A stretch of 53,084 bases of DNA. Origin: Mesotaenium endlicherianum. Its lineage: Eukaryota; Streptophyta; Zygnematophyceae; Zygnematales; Mesotaeniaceae. Below, piece after piece: positions 1 through 10,465 of the stretch (position 1 is the stretch's first letter; each line of letters begins with the position of its first letter). The stretch lies in contig WELA01002202.1 in assembly GCA_009602735.1 (NCBI GenBank), positions 1 to 53,084 on the forward strand, given 5' to 3'. The translations under genes were made by a program, and so were the position numbers. Below the pieces are notes generated by a model. It saw nothing but the letters and a program-made list of their open reading frames with translations, did not search any database and was not told where the DNA came from.

Positions 1-115
1 ATATTACTGTGCGAACTCCTGACCACGACGAGGAGATTATGATGCCCAACGGATTCTCCAACAAAACTCTTCCAAGAGGACGTACCTTTTAGCACTCACT
101 ATCAAATGTTTCAAG

Positions 116-3100
116 GATAGAGTAATATTCTCTCCCATGCAATTGGGCAAGTGCGACGTCATCCTAAGGACGCCTTGGTTGACCAAGCACAACCCCCAAG
201 TTGATTAGAGGGACGGTACCACCAAGGTCAAGAACGACATTACTTCAAGAATCATTATTTTGCGCGCGATCAAGAATATCCAGACCCAAGACATCAAGAA
301 GCCGGCACACGAGATGCTATTACCCGCCCAACTCAAGAGACTTGTGAGGAAGGGACACGAGCTTCTTTGACCTTGATCACGCCAAAAGACGTCAAGAATG
401 ACGTCAAAATTCAAGAAGGCAGCCCCATTCCCAAGGAGATACAAGAAGTCTTGAAGGACTACAAAGAAGTATTCTCCTCGGAATTGCTGAAGGGCCTACC
501 CCCCCAGAGATTCGTAGGCCACAAGATAGAGTTGGAGCCCGGAAGCAAGTCCATCTCTCGGCCTACGTTCAAGATGTCATACACGGAGCTAGACAAAAAC
601 AAGAAGCAAATCAAGGAGCTACTGGAGCATGGCTTCATTCGACCCAGCAAGTCGCCATTTGGAGCCTCGGTGCTATTTTTCAAGAAGAAGGATGGTACCT
701 TGAGGATGTGTGGGAACTATCGCACCCTCAACAAGATCACCATCAAGAATCAATACCTGCTACCGCGCATGGATGAGCTCATGGACCGGCTGGTTCGAGC
801 CAAGTACTTCTCGAAGGTGGATTTGAGAAGCGGCTACCACCAGATTCGCATCGCTGAACCTGACATAGAGGAGACAGCGTTCAGGACAAGATATGGACAT
901 TTTGAGTTCATGGTCTTGCCATTTGGACTCACCAACGCGCCAGCAACTTTCATGACTATGATGAACACCATATGTAAGCCCATGTTGGATAGATTTGTGG
1001 TGGTATTCATCGACGACATCCTTATCTACAGCAAGACCCTCGACAAGCATGCAAGACATTTGAAAGAAGTCCTCGAAGTATTGAAGCAAAACAAGCTATT
1101 TGCAAAGGAGTCAAAGTGCGAGTTTGCCAAACAAGAAGTGGAGTTCTTAGGTCTCCACGTGACTGCTGATGACATCAAGACGGACCCCAAGAAGACCACG
1201 GTGGTGGAGGAATGGCCAACCCCCACGACAAAGAAAGAACTCCAATCATTCTTGGGATTTGCCAATTGGTACAGGAGATGAATCCCGAGCTTCTCGCACA
1301 TAGCAACTTCCCTCGTGGATTTTCTCAAGAAGGACAAGCCATATGTTTGGACCAAAAAAGAGGAGGGAGCATTCCAACCACTGAAGCAAAGATTGACGAC
1401 ATCTGCGGTGCTCACACTTCCAAGTCCAAACCCAGATTGGCCCTTACACGTCGTCATCGATGCATCTTCCTATGCAATAGGAGCAATCTTGCTTCAAGAC
1501 CAAGGCAAGGGACTGTAGCCCATTGCCTACGAGTCAAGGAAGCTAAATTTAGCCGAGCAAAATTATACAACCACGGAGCGAGAGGCGTTGGCAATTATAC
1601 ATGCCTTCAAGGTTTGGCGCTGTAACGTTGAAGGACGCAAGGTGCTGATCACTACGGACCACGAGGCGTTGAAGCACCTCCAGACGCAGCCGTATCTCTC
1701 AAGGAGACAATCAAGATGGAGTAGATACTTGCAACAATACAATATCAAGATTTGGTACCAACCCGGGAAGACATATTCAGCCGACCCCCTTTCAAGACTA
1801 CAAGTGAACTTGATTACGACAACCTTGCATACGGATTTGGAGGCAAGATTTTCAGCCGCCTATAAAAGAGACCCGTACTACAAGAACGGAGAAGCAACCT
1901 TGGACCCATACAAGAAGCAAGAAGGCGATTTTTGGGTGAGGCAAGACACGGGCCAAAAATGTGTTCCTAATGATTTGGACCTCCGGCTCTTGCTTCTACA
2001 AGAAGCACACGACAACCCTCTTGGAGGACACTTTGGGATCCTAAAGACCACGGGCGTTCTAGCTAGGACTTTTTGCTGGCCAGGCATGTCTAAGCAAGTC
2101 AAGGAGTATTGCAGAAACTGTGACACATGCCAAAGAATCAAGCCATCATCACAAAAGGCGGGAGAACTTCTTCAACCACTACCAATTCTCGAGAGACAAT
2201 GGATAGATATCTTCATGGACCTCATTGTGGACTTGCCAGTGACACCACGAGGCCACAATGCAATATTAACAGTGATGGACAGACTTACCAAGATTGCTCA
2301 TTTCATCCCAACAACGAACAAGGTTACAGCACCCCAGTTAGCAAGACTTGTCTTTGACAACATCTTTTGACTCCATGGACTACCATCAAGAATTGTGTCG
2401 GATAGAAATCCAAGATTCACAAGCCATTTCTAGAAATACCTCTTCAAGACCTTGGGTACATCGCTGGATATGTCCAGTGCCTACTACCCGTAATCAAATG
2501 GACAAGCAGAGCGTATGAATTGTACTCTAAAGACCTCTCTAAAGGCCTACGTGTCTAGCTTGTAGCAAGATTGGGAAATGTACTTGGCCCCCTTGGACTT
2601 TGCCCACAACAACACGATGCAGGCCTCTACCCAAGAGTCCCCATTCTTCCTCAAGAGTGGCTTCCATCCAACCACGCCGCTGAGCTTCACGGCTGGCCAT
2701 GATTAAGTATGTGCAGTTGCAGATTTTTTGGAGACATTAGAAGCAACCCTTGCAGCAGCCAAGAAAGCTCTACAACACGCGCAAGAGTGGCAAACAGGTC
2801 TAGCAGAGAAATTACGTACTGAGTGGGTGACAACGTGTTACTATCATCCAGTAACATTTCCCTGAACAACAGGCTTGCCGACAGCAAGTTCTTTTCCAAG
2901 TATTTGGGACCCTTTAAGATTATCCAGCATGTCAACCATGTTGCTTTCAAGCTATAACTTCCCCAGACTATGCACATCAATTCCGTACTCCACGCCTCCC
3001 TCTTCAAGCCATATGTGCAACCGGACAACAAGTTCTCAGGACGAGTGACAACCCCACCAGCCCTAACAATAGGGGATGATCATTTGGAGTATGAAGTGGA

Positions 3101-3240
3101 AGACATATTGGAAATGAGAAATTTCAGGAGACAACAGCAATAGTTGATCAAGTGGAAAGGATATCCATGTAATGAGAATAGTTGGGTGGCGGCGCATTAC
3201 CTTGACAAAGTTTAGAGAAAGCTGAAACGCTTCCATGTCA
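116..3240 (+). pseudogene. Element A pol polyprotein remnant (PR-RT-RNaseH-IN-chromodomain)
   Basis: The protease tail (CDVILRTPWLTKHNP, 152-196) lies one frame off the rest; the frame changes near 365. RT follows at about 430-1280 with FIDD ([13 protein letters not shown]) intact. RNase H (VIDASSYAIGA, then TTDHEALKHL) spans 1315-1800. The integrase zinc domain (H..H..CDTC) spans about 1980-2140 and the core about 2190-2520. The chromodomain is near 3073-3240 (LIKWKGYP). From 367 to about 2700 the frame is constant but broken at 1279, 1516, 2368, 2431, 2491 and 2563. Most of these stops read as CAG, CAA or CGA with C to T, or TGG with G to A. That pattern fits deamination of methylated cytosine in a silenced copy. 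Not functional. Confidence 0.9.
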
Positions 3241-4155
3241 CCAACCCGCATCTTGGACCAGCTCCTAGCCCCTAGCCTCTATCCAAAGAACCAAAAGACT
3301 TCAGAGTGGGAACCTGCCATCATCAAGAAACAGCAGAAGACCCCTTGGAGGCAGCCTGCAAGAACGAGAAAGAAGAAAAATGGACATTAGACACTCTTCT
3401 TTTCTCGTAATTTTTGAACAGAAAACTAAAACTGCTACTCTTGATAGGTCTCTATATATTGAATCTTGAAATTTCACCTGGCTATATTCCATGAGTAGAA
3501 AGTTTGTTAGAATTTAAGTTTACTCAAATTGGAATTGTGGACAAAGAGATAAAAATCTCTGAACAAAAGGGGATCAGGCTGCTGGCATTATTAGGGCAGA
3601 ATATGCCTTCTGACATTGTGCCCTCCCCTGAACTTGGAGTTCTATGAGACTCAAGGATATGATAGATGACATTTTTGCAGACATTATTGCGCCCAGAGAT
3701 TAAGTTTGCAGAGCTTGAAGAAGTAGAGAAAGACTTATGATTTTCAGAAGTTTCTGCACAGATTTGGAGTGCCTCCTCACTCTGCTTTCGACGGCACTCC
3801 AGAAGTTGGAGTGCTATCAAATTTGCTAACCAGGTAGATTTCTTTGACGCGCTCCGTCTAACACTAGAATTTTTCAATTTGGAGCAATTCTGTGGATGCT
3901 ATGAATTTTTGAATCCATGGCAGATTTTGGGCCAACTTATACCATTTTCCTTATTATCAAGGAGCAGGCTAGCCAATGAGGTCACACCACCCACGACCTT
4001 GCGAAGTCTACCTTACATGGGTAGCACCTGACTTAGAACCTCTGACTAACCTACTTTACATGTGTGGCACCTAACTTGAAGTCTTTGACTAGTCTTCTCC
4101 CCATGTGTAAGACCAAACTTGACGCGCCGAGACGTCGTTTTTTCTGTCGGGGGAG

Positions 4156-4641
4156 TGATGCAGTGATGTGTGTTAGAATATATTTGTTTGTTTTCATTTG
4201 AATGCTTTTGAATATTTCTAGAGAAATTTTGTGTGGATTCAACTGTGAACAGATACTCTAATAACTTGGTTCATGTCCTTTAAATCTTCAAAGGCATTTT
4301 TAAAGTTAAAGAAAGGACCTAGAAGAACTTCATGTGACAAAAGTCAAATATGCCATTTTTTAGGTCAAAAGAACATCTGTACATTATTCTAGAAAGAGGT
4401 GGCAAGTTTTGGGATGTGTTGGGTGCCAACACATCAACATGTACCTTCTTAGGAATTAATTATGTAGCAAGTATGTAAACAAGAGCTAAAACATAGAAAA
4501 GCATTGGAGAATCAATTTTGTACTTGCTAAAGTCCAGAAATATATTGACTTTCAAGAAGCCATCTCTCTTTCAAGAAGCTACCACTTGTGTTCAAAATAT
4601 CCTTGTCTTGTTTAGATGAAGTACTTTAGTAAATTAAGTAC
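4156..4641 (+). repeat. Candidate 3' LTR of element A (truncated)
   Basis: A possible LTR start (TGATGCAG) sits directly after a purine tract, in the position expected downstream of element A's pol. No second copy is in the window to confirm it. It holds a perfect 10-bp hairpin (stem GATGTGTTGG, 3-nt loop) at 4413-4435. Its right part is cut by the next LTR at 4642. No genes are seen between 3250 and 4641. Confidence 0.35.
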
Positions 4642-5681
4642 TGTAACGTTTCTGCAAGACGTTCTAAATTTGGAGAGTCTTTTCCTTGGTATTCAAGGAA
4701 ACTTTGATAATATTGAAAGGAAAATATCTCTAAGTCGCTATTTTCACTAAGTGTTCAAGAACGAGAGAGAGAGAGAGGTAGCGCGTAGCTATAGATTTAG
4801 TGCTTGTGGGAGTTGCACTCACAGTGACTCTCGCAGGTATTTATACCTATTCAAAGTGAGGCACTTGAGCACTTCGAGTCACCACCTAGGGCACCGGTCA
4901 TGTCAACGAAAACGATCAAATGAATGTGACCATTTTGACCGAATGCTGGAAATCGCGTCGTGTGGCGGTTTTGAGACTTTCGACGAATCGCGACAAATCG
5001 TAACGAATCGTTTCGCGCCGGATCGGCGTAGTCGCGTCTTTTGAATAGACGTGATTGTTCATAGTGACGTCTACGAACCTTTTCGATAGAAGTGACTTTT
5101 TGCGGTCGTGTCTTTTGAATATTTTTGATAGATGTGACCGTTTGTCGCGCGCACATTTTTTCGTCATGACCGAGTAGTCGTAATAAGTACTTTGCCAATA
5201 GGTTAGGTGTAATCGTCTCAAACGAGAGGTCGCGAGTTTGAATCCGCATGAATGCAAAGTAACTTTGCTTTATTATTTCGTTTGAGTTTTACGACTTCGT
5301 TCGGTTTAACGACTTGTTGTAAGTCCGAAGTCGGCAATTGTGCATTATTGAAGTCGGCAATTGTGCATTATTGAAAATAATGTCAATCTGAAATTCCAAT
5401 CAATCCATAATTGATTATGTTATCATCTAATTATATAGAAAAGTACTTTATGAATAGTTATGTCTTACTATTGCGAAGTAGTCGAATTACTTTACGACGC
5501 TTTTTGCAATAGCATCTTGGTCACATCGCTGAACGACCAAGAATTAGTCGGCACACAAGTGTGGCGATTAATTGATCAAGATGCAATTATTTATCAAATA
5601 ATATATTGATATATAGCGTAACATATTTTATGTAATTAGGACAACGTCCCAAATATGCCTAAAATAGCTCGAATCATTACA
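4642..5681 (-). repeat. Left LTR of element E (B-prime type)
   Basis: About 1040 bp, TG...CA on both strands, and the same architecture as the LTRs of element B: a start resembling GTAACGTTTCTGC and an end resembling AATCATTACA. The pyrimidine run TTTTCCCCCC follows at 5683, which on the minus strand is a polypurine tract touching the LTR. It carries a (GA)n tract near 4765-4777 and a tRNA-like segment at 5191-5246. It is clearly diverged from the two B LTRs, so it is a separate subfamily. Confidence 0.8.
5191..5246 (+). promoter_or_regulatory. tRNA-like A-box/B-box segment inside LTR (E copy)
   Basis: The order is TTTGCCAATAGGTTAGG (A-box-like, D-arm-like), a short stem TCTC-AAAC-GAGA, then GAGTTTGAATCC (B-box-like). 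The element B LTRs have the same layout. Compared with B (TTTC/GAAA) the stem differs by a paired change, so pairing is kept. It could be a relic tRNA or an internal RNA polymerase III promoter. It is not a functional tRNA: no acceptor stem is visible. Confidence 0.45.
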
Positions 5682-5819
5682 CTTTTCCCCCCTTAAGAGA
5701 ACTTAACGTCCTCGTTAAGCCTTGTCTTTTAAGTCATATGTGCCAATACTTACCATAATTAACAAAAAATACCGGTGAGCGAATGGTCTTTGCATCATCA
5801 CAGGGACGGAAAAGAGCGT

Positions 5820-6484
5820 TTACTTGGCCGCGTCTCTTTTGCGTTTATTCTTTGGTGTACAAAGAGCGCCTGGTAGCACACTTGCCTTTGCGCAAAGCCT
5901 TTGTGCATTGATCCATCGTAACCAATACTGCTGAACCTGGTCCTTGCAATTAAGAAAGATTTTGTCCTCAGGTTTGTACAAGTTCCAATTGGAATTGTAA
6001 TCAAGCCACTTGATCAAAAGCTCCACTCGTGGAGGCTTATGTCGGGTGTAGCGGTGTCCTAAGACCTCCTTTACATCCCAGGCTTTATCATCATTTGCAA
6101 GTTCCAACTCTAGTGCTTGTGGCTGGTAGCGGCTATTGAATCAAATCAGCTTTAGTAATCTGGTATGAAACACAGGATGCGTACGCCCCATGGGTTTAGG
6201 CAAATCTAGTCGGTATGCAACAGGTCCAACCTTTGCAATAACGATAAAAGGGCCTACCCAACGAGGCAGAAGCTTTTGCTTTTCTGGGTGCTTGAGCTGC
6301 AGGTTTTTGGTTTACAAAAGTACTTTATTGCCAACCTAAAAGCTCAACTCAGTCCAGTGCGTATCAGCAAATTTCTTATGCCGATTGCGAGCAGCGGCTA
6401 GAGCCATTTTTGGTTGTTTGCGCACCTCTTGAAGAGAGTGGACAAAGAGGCGGGCACTTGGTACTCTCATGTTTGACATCCCCG
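5820..6484 (-). pseudogene. pol C-terminal remnant (integrase C-terminus and chromodomain)
   Basis: Matches element B's pol end closely. It begins MRVPSARLFVHSLQEV, passes through the integrase C-terminal segment (RWVGPFIV, AYRLDLPK, HPVFH) and ends with a chromodomain-like block (AWDVKEVLGHRYTRHK, ELLIKWLDY) and KRKRDAAK. Two stops replace glutamine codons present in B (CAG and CAA to TAG and TAA). The match to B stops abruptly at about 6484, where the sequence switches to the DNMT-linked tail. The upstream integrase core, RNase H and RT are missing. Confidence 0.8.
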
Positions 6485-6496
6485 TCAAACCTGGAA

Positions 6497-6892
6497 CTAG
6501 GTGTGCCGGGGGGGGGTATCATACCCTGACCTGGCCTCTTCTGGGGTCTCTTCACGTCTTGATCTTGTTGTTCCGGGAGGTGAGCTCCCAAAAATCTGGC
6601 TGTGAGTGGCGATTCTCACAGATGATGGGGTGCCATGCGTATCGTCTTCCACTCCTGGTAGCGGTGCTGCTTGCTGAGGCGCTTGATCCCTCATGGGTGT
6701 ATCCCCTCTTTCCAGAGATGCTTGTAATTCATTGGTCCGATTATCAATCCGGTCCAATAGATCCTGACATCTCATCAGTTCTGCCATCCTATCTCCCCTT
6801 TATGCTCTGTCTATAGCGGCTTCCGCTGCGTCTCTTTGCACCCAGTATTCTTCTTGTTGCTGATGTGCCGTTCTGATAGCCCTATGATCAGA
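6497..6892 (-). pseudogene. C-terminal part of the PR-DNMT ORF, separated by element C
   Basis: When element C is excised at its TGTTG duplication, the DNMT frame from 28004 continues directly into 6892 and on to 6497. One in-frame TAA at 6800-6802 breaks it. The encoded region is polar and helical (RTAHQQQEEYWVQRDAAEAA, then MAELMRCQDLLDRIDNRTNE), which suggests a coiled coil, followed by a proline- and arginine-rich tail. It resembles the low-complexity linkers of gag or pol polyproteins; no known domain is recognised. The frame ends at TAG 6497-6499, just before the junction with the foreign pol end. Confidence 0.65.
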
Positions 6893-6897
6893 TGTTG

Positions 6898-7948
6898 TGT
6901 AATGAATCAGTTCATTATTTATTTAATTAATTGCATGCATAAATGCAACACTAAGTATGTATTATGTCAATATACTCACAGGCGCGAGTTTATTAAAATG
7001 AATGTATGTCGATGTAATGCGAGTTTACTTACTTTGTCAAAAAGGTCAGCAGGATGACTTTTGTATCATAGTGTAGTTTGCTGACTTTGTTGAAAAGATT
7101 AGCAGGATGACTTTTGTATCATAGTATACTTTGCTGAGATTTATATATCAGTTATATATAGGATGTAATATCAGCAGGATGACACATACTAAGCTCGCTG
7201 GATATTAGTCAGTATACTTAGCTTCAGTACGCTGAGGGTAGATATATTCATTCAGATTATTATTTGTAGATTGGCACATGTGACCGTAGTATACTGAAAG
7301 TCACAAGGTCGACTGAGATTCGGTAAATCGATGTCCTACCAGTGTGGTTAACTCCTGGGTAGGCGGAGCCGTCGTCAGTCAACTTAACAATTAGGACTTT
7401 AGTCAACCGACCAATTAATATGGTCGTTATACCTAGATCCGTGGGTCCCAACTTAACAGGTTTCCCACAAAACGGCGCACCTTGCGCCGTGGTCAACCAG
7501 GTGGTCACTAGGTACATAGCAGGCTGGGATCTCGTGGTCCCTCATTCTGGACAGTAGGCTTTACAGTCGGATTTCTACTTGCAAGTCATGTGTGCACTTT
7601 TGGGTTCGTTCTAATGACCATCCTTCACGGAAATAGACATGGCTGCTTTGTTTGCGCTCCAAATGGAGCGAACTAGAACTTTTCGGAAAGGTCTTGTCAA
7701 GATGCATCTGTTGCCGTTCAGTTTGCTCAGTTTGGAGCACTATTGACAGAGTTATGCCCTCTGACAGTTTGGGGTCACACAGCGGACAGATTCCATGGTT
7801 TTGCACCTAAGTCAGTGGGATGTGTTTTAGCTACTTTATGGTCATCTGAATGAGAGCGCCTTTGCTATTCAGTCCCCTGACGTTGTGTATGTGCTTGTAC
7901 ATGCTTGTATGCCTGGTAGGCAAGAGGTCATGAGATTCTAAAGGAGAC
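6898..7948 (+). repeat. Element C 5' LTR, first part
   Basis: Begins TGTAATGAATCAG. Near-identical sequence occurs at 20515-20627 joined to 26856 onward, and a diverged copy at 42877. It contains the LTR box shared with D and G (7335-7366) and an 8-bp hairpin ACGGCGCA-CCT-TGCGCCGT (7472-7490). It is cut at 7948 by element D and resumes at 16742 with GAGAAGCTCTAG. Confidence 0.9.
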
Positions 7949-8666
7949 TGAAATGAATCGACTTACCAAATAGGCGATTAACAATTAATAAAGATCTTTA
8001 TATCAGCAAGTAATCTTATGGTATTTCCGTTAACTAGTTAAACGGCAAAGGACAATACACTAGCAGGGAATAATACTCGTAAGTCAAATGCGAGTAAACT
8101 AGCATCAATGATGCAAATCAGTAAACTCATACATAAGCAAGGTTAGAAGACAGTGCGTATCAATGGCTTCTCGCCTTGGATTCAGATCTCTCTCAGTAAG
8201 CTGTACAAGAGAGTTGGCCTCGTTTCCGAATGCCGAACTCGAGAGCAATGCCTAGCATATGTACATGGAATGAGTTTACTGTTCAACGGTCAGTGCGATG
8301 GCACCGCCTACCCGGGAGTTAACCACGTTGGTAGGACCTCGGTTAACCAAATCCACCGCCATCTCCCATCATCCCGAATAGCCATCCATCATAGGGATGT
8401 CATCTGGCTATTCATCTAGCATATCGCACTTAGATGCATATCAAGGCAGTTCGCTGCTACCGAGTACGGAAGTCAGCTGGCTGTCAAAGAATGTGTCAGC
8501 AAGCTGACTTAAGTTGACTTCAGCCTGCTGCTTTCGGCTGAGTCATTAAACTGATAATTATGTAAAGTCCAGCAGACTGACTATTAACTAAAGTTCAGCA
8601 GGCTGAACTTAATTAACTATTATATTTAAATGAATATTATATCCACTAATATACTGATTCATTACA
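7949..8666 (-). repeat. Element D 3' LTR
   Basis: 718 bp, reading TGTAATGAATCAG...CATTTCA on the element strand, the same termini as element C. It includes several CAGCAGGCTGA-like short motifs, the conserved box at 8307-8335, and an open antisense frame of 88 codons (8153-8419, plus strand) that recurs in the other D LTR and in G's 3' LTR. Confidence 0.95.
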
Positions 8667-8701
8667 ATCCCTCCAACTTAACTTGTTGTCGCCTCGACAA
8701 C
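8667..8701 (-). promoter_or_regulatory. 3' polypurine tract with preceding hairpin (element D)
   Basis: On the minus strand a perfect hairpin GTTGTCG-AGG-CGACAAC (8685-8701) precedes AAGTTGGAGGGAT (8667-8679), which touches the 3' LTR. The purine tract is the expected plus-strand DNA primer. The same hairpin-tract pair precedes the 3' LTRs of C and G. Confidence 0.85.
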
Positions 8702-8779
8702 ATTAAACTGCAGAAATTTTAAATAAGGGAACTGAACCTGACCAGCCTCCCTTACTGACTGCCTCTTCAGCGTGTCACC

Positions 8780-10465
8780 TTAAGGGGTTGTTCCTGGGGC
8801 TTCAGGATCAGGAGACGGAGATCTGGACCTAGATCTGGACAGCCCTCTAGGTCTGTCAGCTGGCCTTCTAAAGAACCCTGTTTGCTCTAAAGTTGGCCCT
8901 CGAGGAGAACGGAGGATGGTGGCCTGCTCTTCAACCACTTGGGTGTTGATTCCCACATAGACAGGCATTCCAGTAGGATGCTGAAATACATTGGCTAGAG
9001 GTACATGCCCCTGAGCGGAGGGGGAGGCTGGCATACCTCTGGCCCACCCGCGTGTCCCTCTTCTGGCACCCCTGTCCTCTGGGGATTTCTGTCTGTGTCT
9101 GCTGCCCAGTACAGTCAGATCAGCTTCTTCCCCTGCTTGGGCAGGTGGGCTGGGGGAGCGAGCGCGGGGTCCAGTTGTCGCCATAACGGGGATCACATTC
9201 CAAACACCTGATCGTGGTTCTTTAAGAAGCGCCCCTGCCTGTCCCTGGGTATCCTGAGTACCTGCTGCTGATGCTTCTCCTCTGCCTTGTTCTTCTTCCT
9301 CATCCTCCTCATCCTCCTCCTCGGAGAGAGTAGGGGTCTCGTCCACTAAGTCGTCCTGCTCCCTAGTAGACATGGAGTAGTCTACCGACCTCCCTTTCTT
9401 AGGGCGCGCTGGAGGTTGCTTGGCCTTCAGCCTACTGATATCTATCCGGCCTGCATTCTTTGCCCATTTGACAAAGGCATGCTTTCCCTTAGAGAAGTAC
9501 TCTCTTCCCCTCCTCCTATGTTCCTTGGTCTCTGCATTCATATTGCTCAGGCATCCATTCAGCCTGGGGTCCCAAGGGGCAATGTGAGGTGGTAGGATGA
9601 GATAGCCGTCTAGGCCATAGTGGAAGTCATCCGGTTGGGCTCGGTCACACTCCTGCTTCTTATTTGTGACGGTCATCCACCTCCAGTCTGTTGGCTGCTG
9701 GTAGTACTGGGGTCCGTGCTCAGCCTTCCTCAGTTTACACGGGAACCAGTGGGGAGAGAACATCTGCTGTCCTGCTTCCCTGGCCAAGTACTCCCAGCTC
9801 CTTCTCTCAACTTCATTGTAAGCTGGCAGGAGTGTGAGGTAGAATACCGTATCCTTAAAGCTATCGGGCCGCATGCTCACCATCCGGATGAGTCTCTGAT
9901 CTCCCACTATTCCCGGTATGGGGACCGGCTTGTCCTCTGAATCATCTGCGAGATACCGGGCCTGCTCTGCTGTATAGCCCACCATCTTAGCATAATCTTC
10001 GTAAAGGACCACGCCGGTGTGTGTCTCGATGTACCTGTCCAGTGCTGTAGCTCCTTCCTTCTGTAGCAGTGTTGTCTGTTCCAGCCTGTTGATCTCCTGG
10101 GCTGCCAGCAATGCTTCCTTCAGGTTATCGAAGTTTTGGCCACCCACCACAGTATACCTGTAAGTGGCCAAGCTCTTCTGTCTGTCCGCTTCAATCTTTT
10201 TTCTTTTCTCCTCTTCTGCCGCTGCCGCTTCTTCTTGCTGTTTCTTCTGTCTCTCCTCCTCAGCCTTCCTGAGGTTTTCCGCTTCCTGATCCTTCTTCCT
10301 CTGTGCCTCTTCTGCCGCCTCTTGTTGCTTGCGGACCCTTTCTTGTTCTCTCCTGGTGAGGGACGTCGCCGCCAGCTCCTTCTGGTATTGCTCCATTGTC
10401 CTCCTGGCTTCTTCTGCCTTGCGCTTTCTGTCCTCCTTTTGTGTGGTGGGCGCCATCCTGCACAT
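8780..10465 (-). CDS. Third ORF of element D, conserved protein of unknown function
   Basis: About 561 aa. I start it at the Met aligned with element G's first Met; an upstream in-frame ATG at 10480 and a downstream one at 10456 also exist. Residues about 10-115 are Lys/Glu/Gln-rich and predicted coiled coil. A conserved block follows (GVVLYEDYAKMVGYTAEQA, VPIPGIVG, YNEVERRSWEYLAREA, QQPTDWRWMTVT, ILPPHIAPWDPRLNG). Then come an acidic run (SEEEDEEDEEEEQ), a conserved HVPLANVFQHPTGMPVYV segment and a Ser/Arg tail (SRSRSRSPSP). No transmembrane segment or signal peptide is visible, so it is not an envelope protein. Diverged copies in F and G keep the same blocks. It may bind RNA or host nuclear factors; that is inference from composition only. 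Confidence 0.85.
   Translation of the reverse strand: MCRMAPTTQKEDRKRKAEEARRTMEQYQKELAATSLTRREQERVRKQQEAAEEAQRKKDQEAENLRKAEEERQKKQQEEAAAAEEEKRKKIEADRQKSLATYRYTVVGGQNFDNLKEALLAAQEINRLEQTTLLQKEGATALDRYIETHTGVVLYEDYAKMVGYTAEQARYLADDSEDKPVPIPGIVGDQRLIRMVSMRPDSFKDTVFYLTLLPAYNEVERRSWEYLAREAGQQMFSPHWFPCKLRKAEHGPQYYQQPTDWRWMTVTNKKQECDRAQPDDFHYGLDGYLILPPHIAPWDPRLNGCLSNMNAETKEHRRRGREYFSKGKHAFVKWAKNAGRIDISRLKAKQPPARPKKGRSVDYSMSTREQDDLVDETPTLSEEEDEEDEEEEQGRGEASAAGTQDTQGQAGALLKEPRSGVWNVIPVMATTGPRARSPSPPAQAGEEADLTVLGSRHRQKSPEDRGARRGTRGWARGMPASPSAQGHVPLANVFQHPTGMPVYVGINTQVVEEQATILRSPRGPTLEQTGFFRRPADRPRGLSRSRSRSPSPDPEAPGTTP

Larger units (their letters stand above)
1..4641 (+). mobile_element. Ty3/gypsy remnant 'A', 5' end outside window
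   Basis: A decayed plus-strand chromodomain-type Ty3/gypsy element. Protease, reverse transcriptase, RNase H, integrase and chromodomain follow in that order, which fixes the superfamily. The 5' LTR and gag lie before the window. Downstream of pol there is about 900 bp without coding signal, then a purine-rich GGGGGAG at 4149-4155 that could be the polypurine tract. The right edge is set by the start of another LTR at 4642. Many in-frame stops show the copy is dead. Confidence 0.85.

Noticed and set aside
4851-5257. Overlapping 113- and 132-codon minus-strand frames in the E left LTR
   Set aside because: They lie in a CG-rich LTR stretch, are not conserved in the B LTRs and show no protein-like pattern.
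8780-10465. Third ORF as a retroviral envelope gene
   Set aside because: Position fits, but there is no signal peptide, transmembrane helix or Cys-rich ectodomain; the protein is charged with a Ser/Arg tail.
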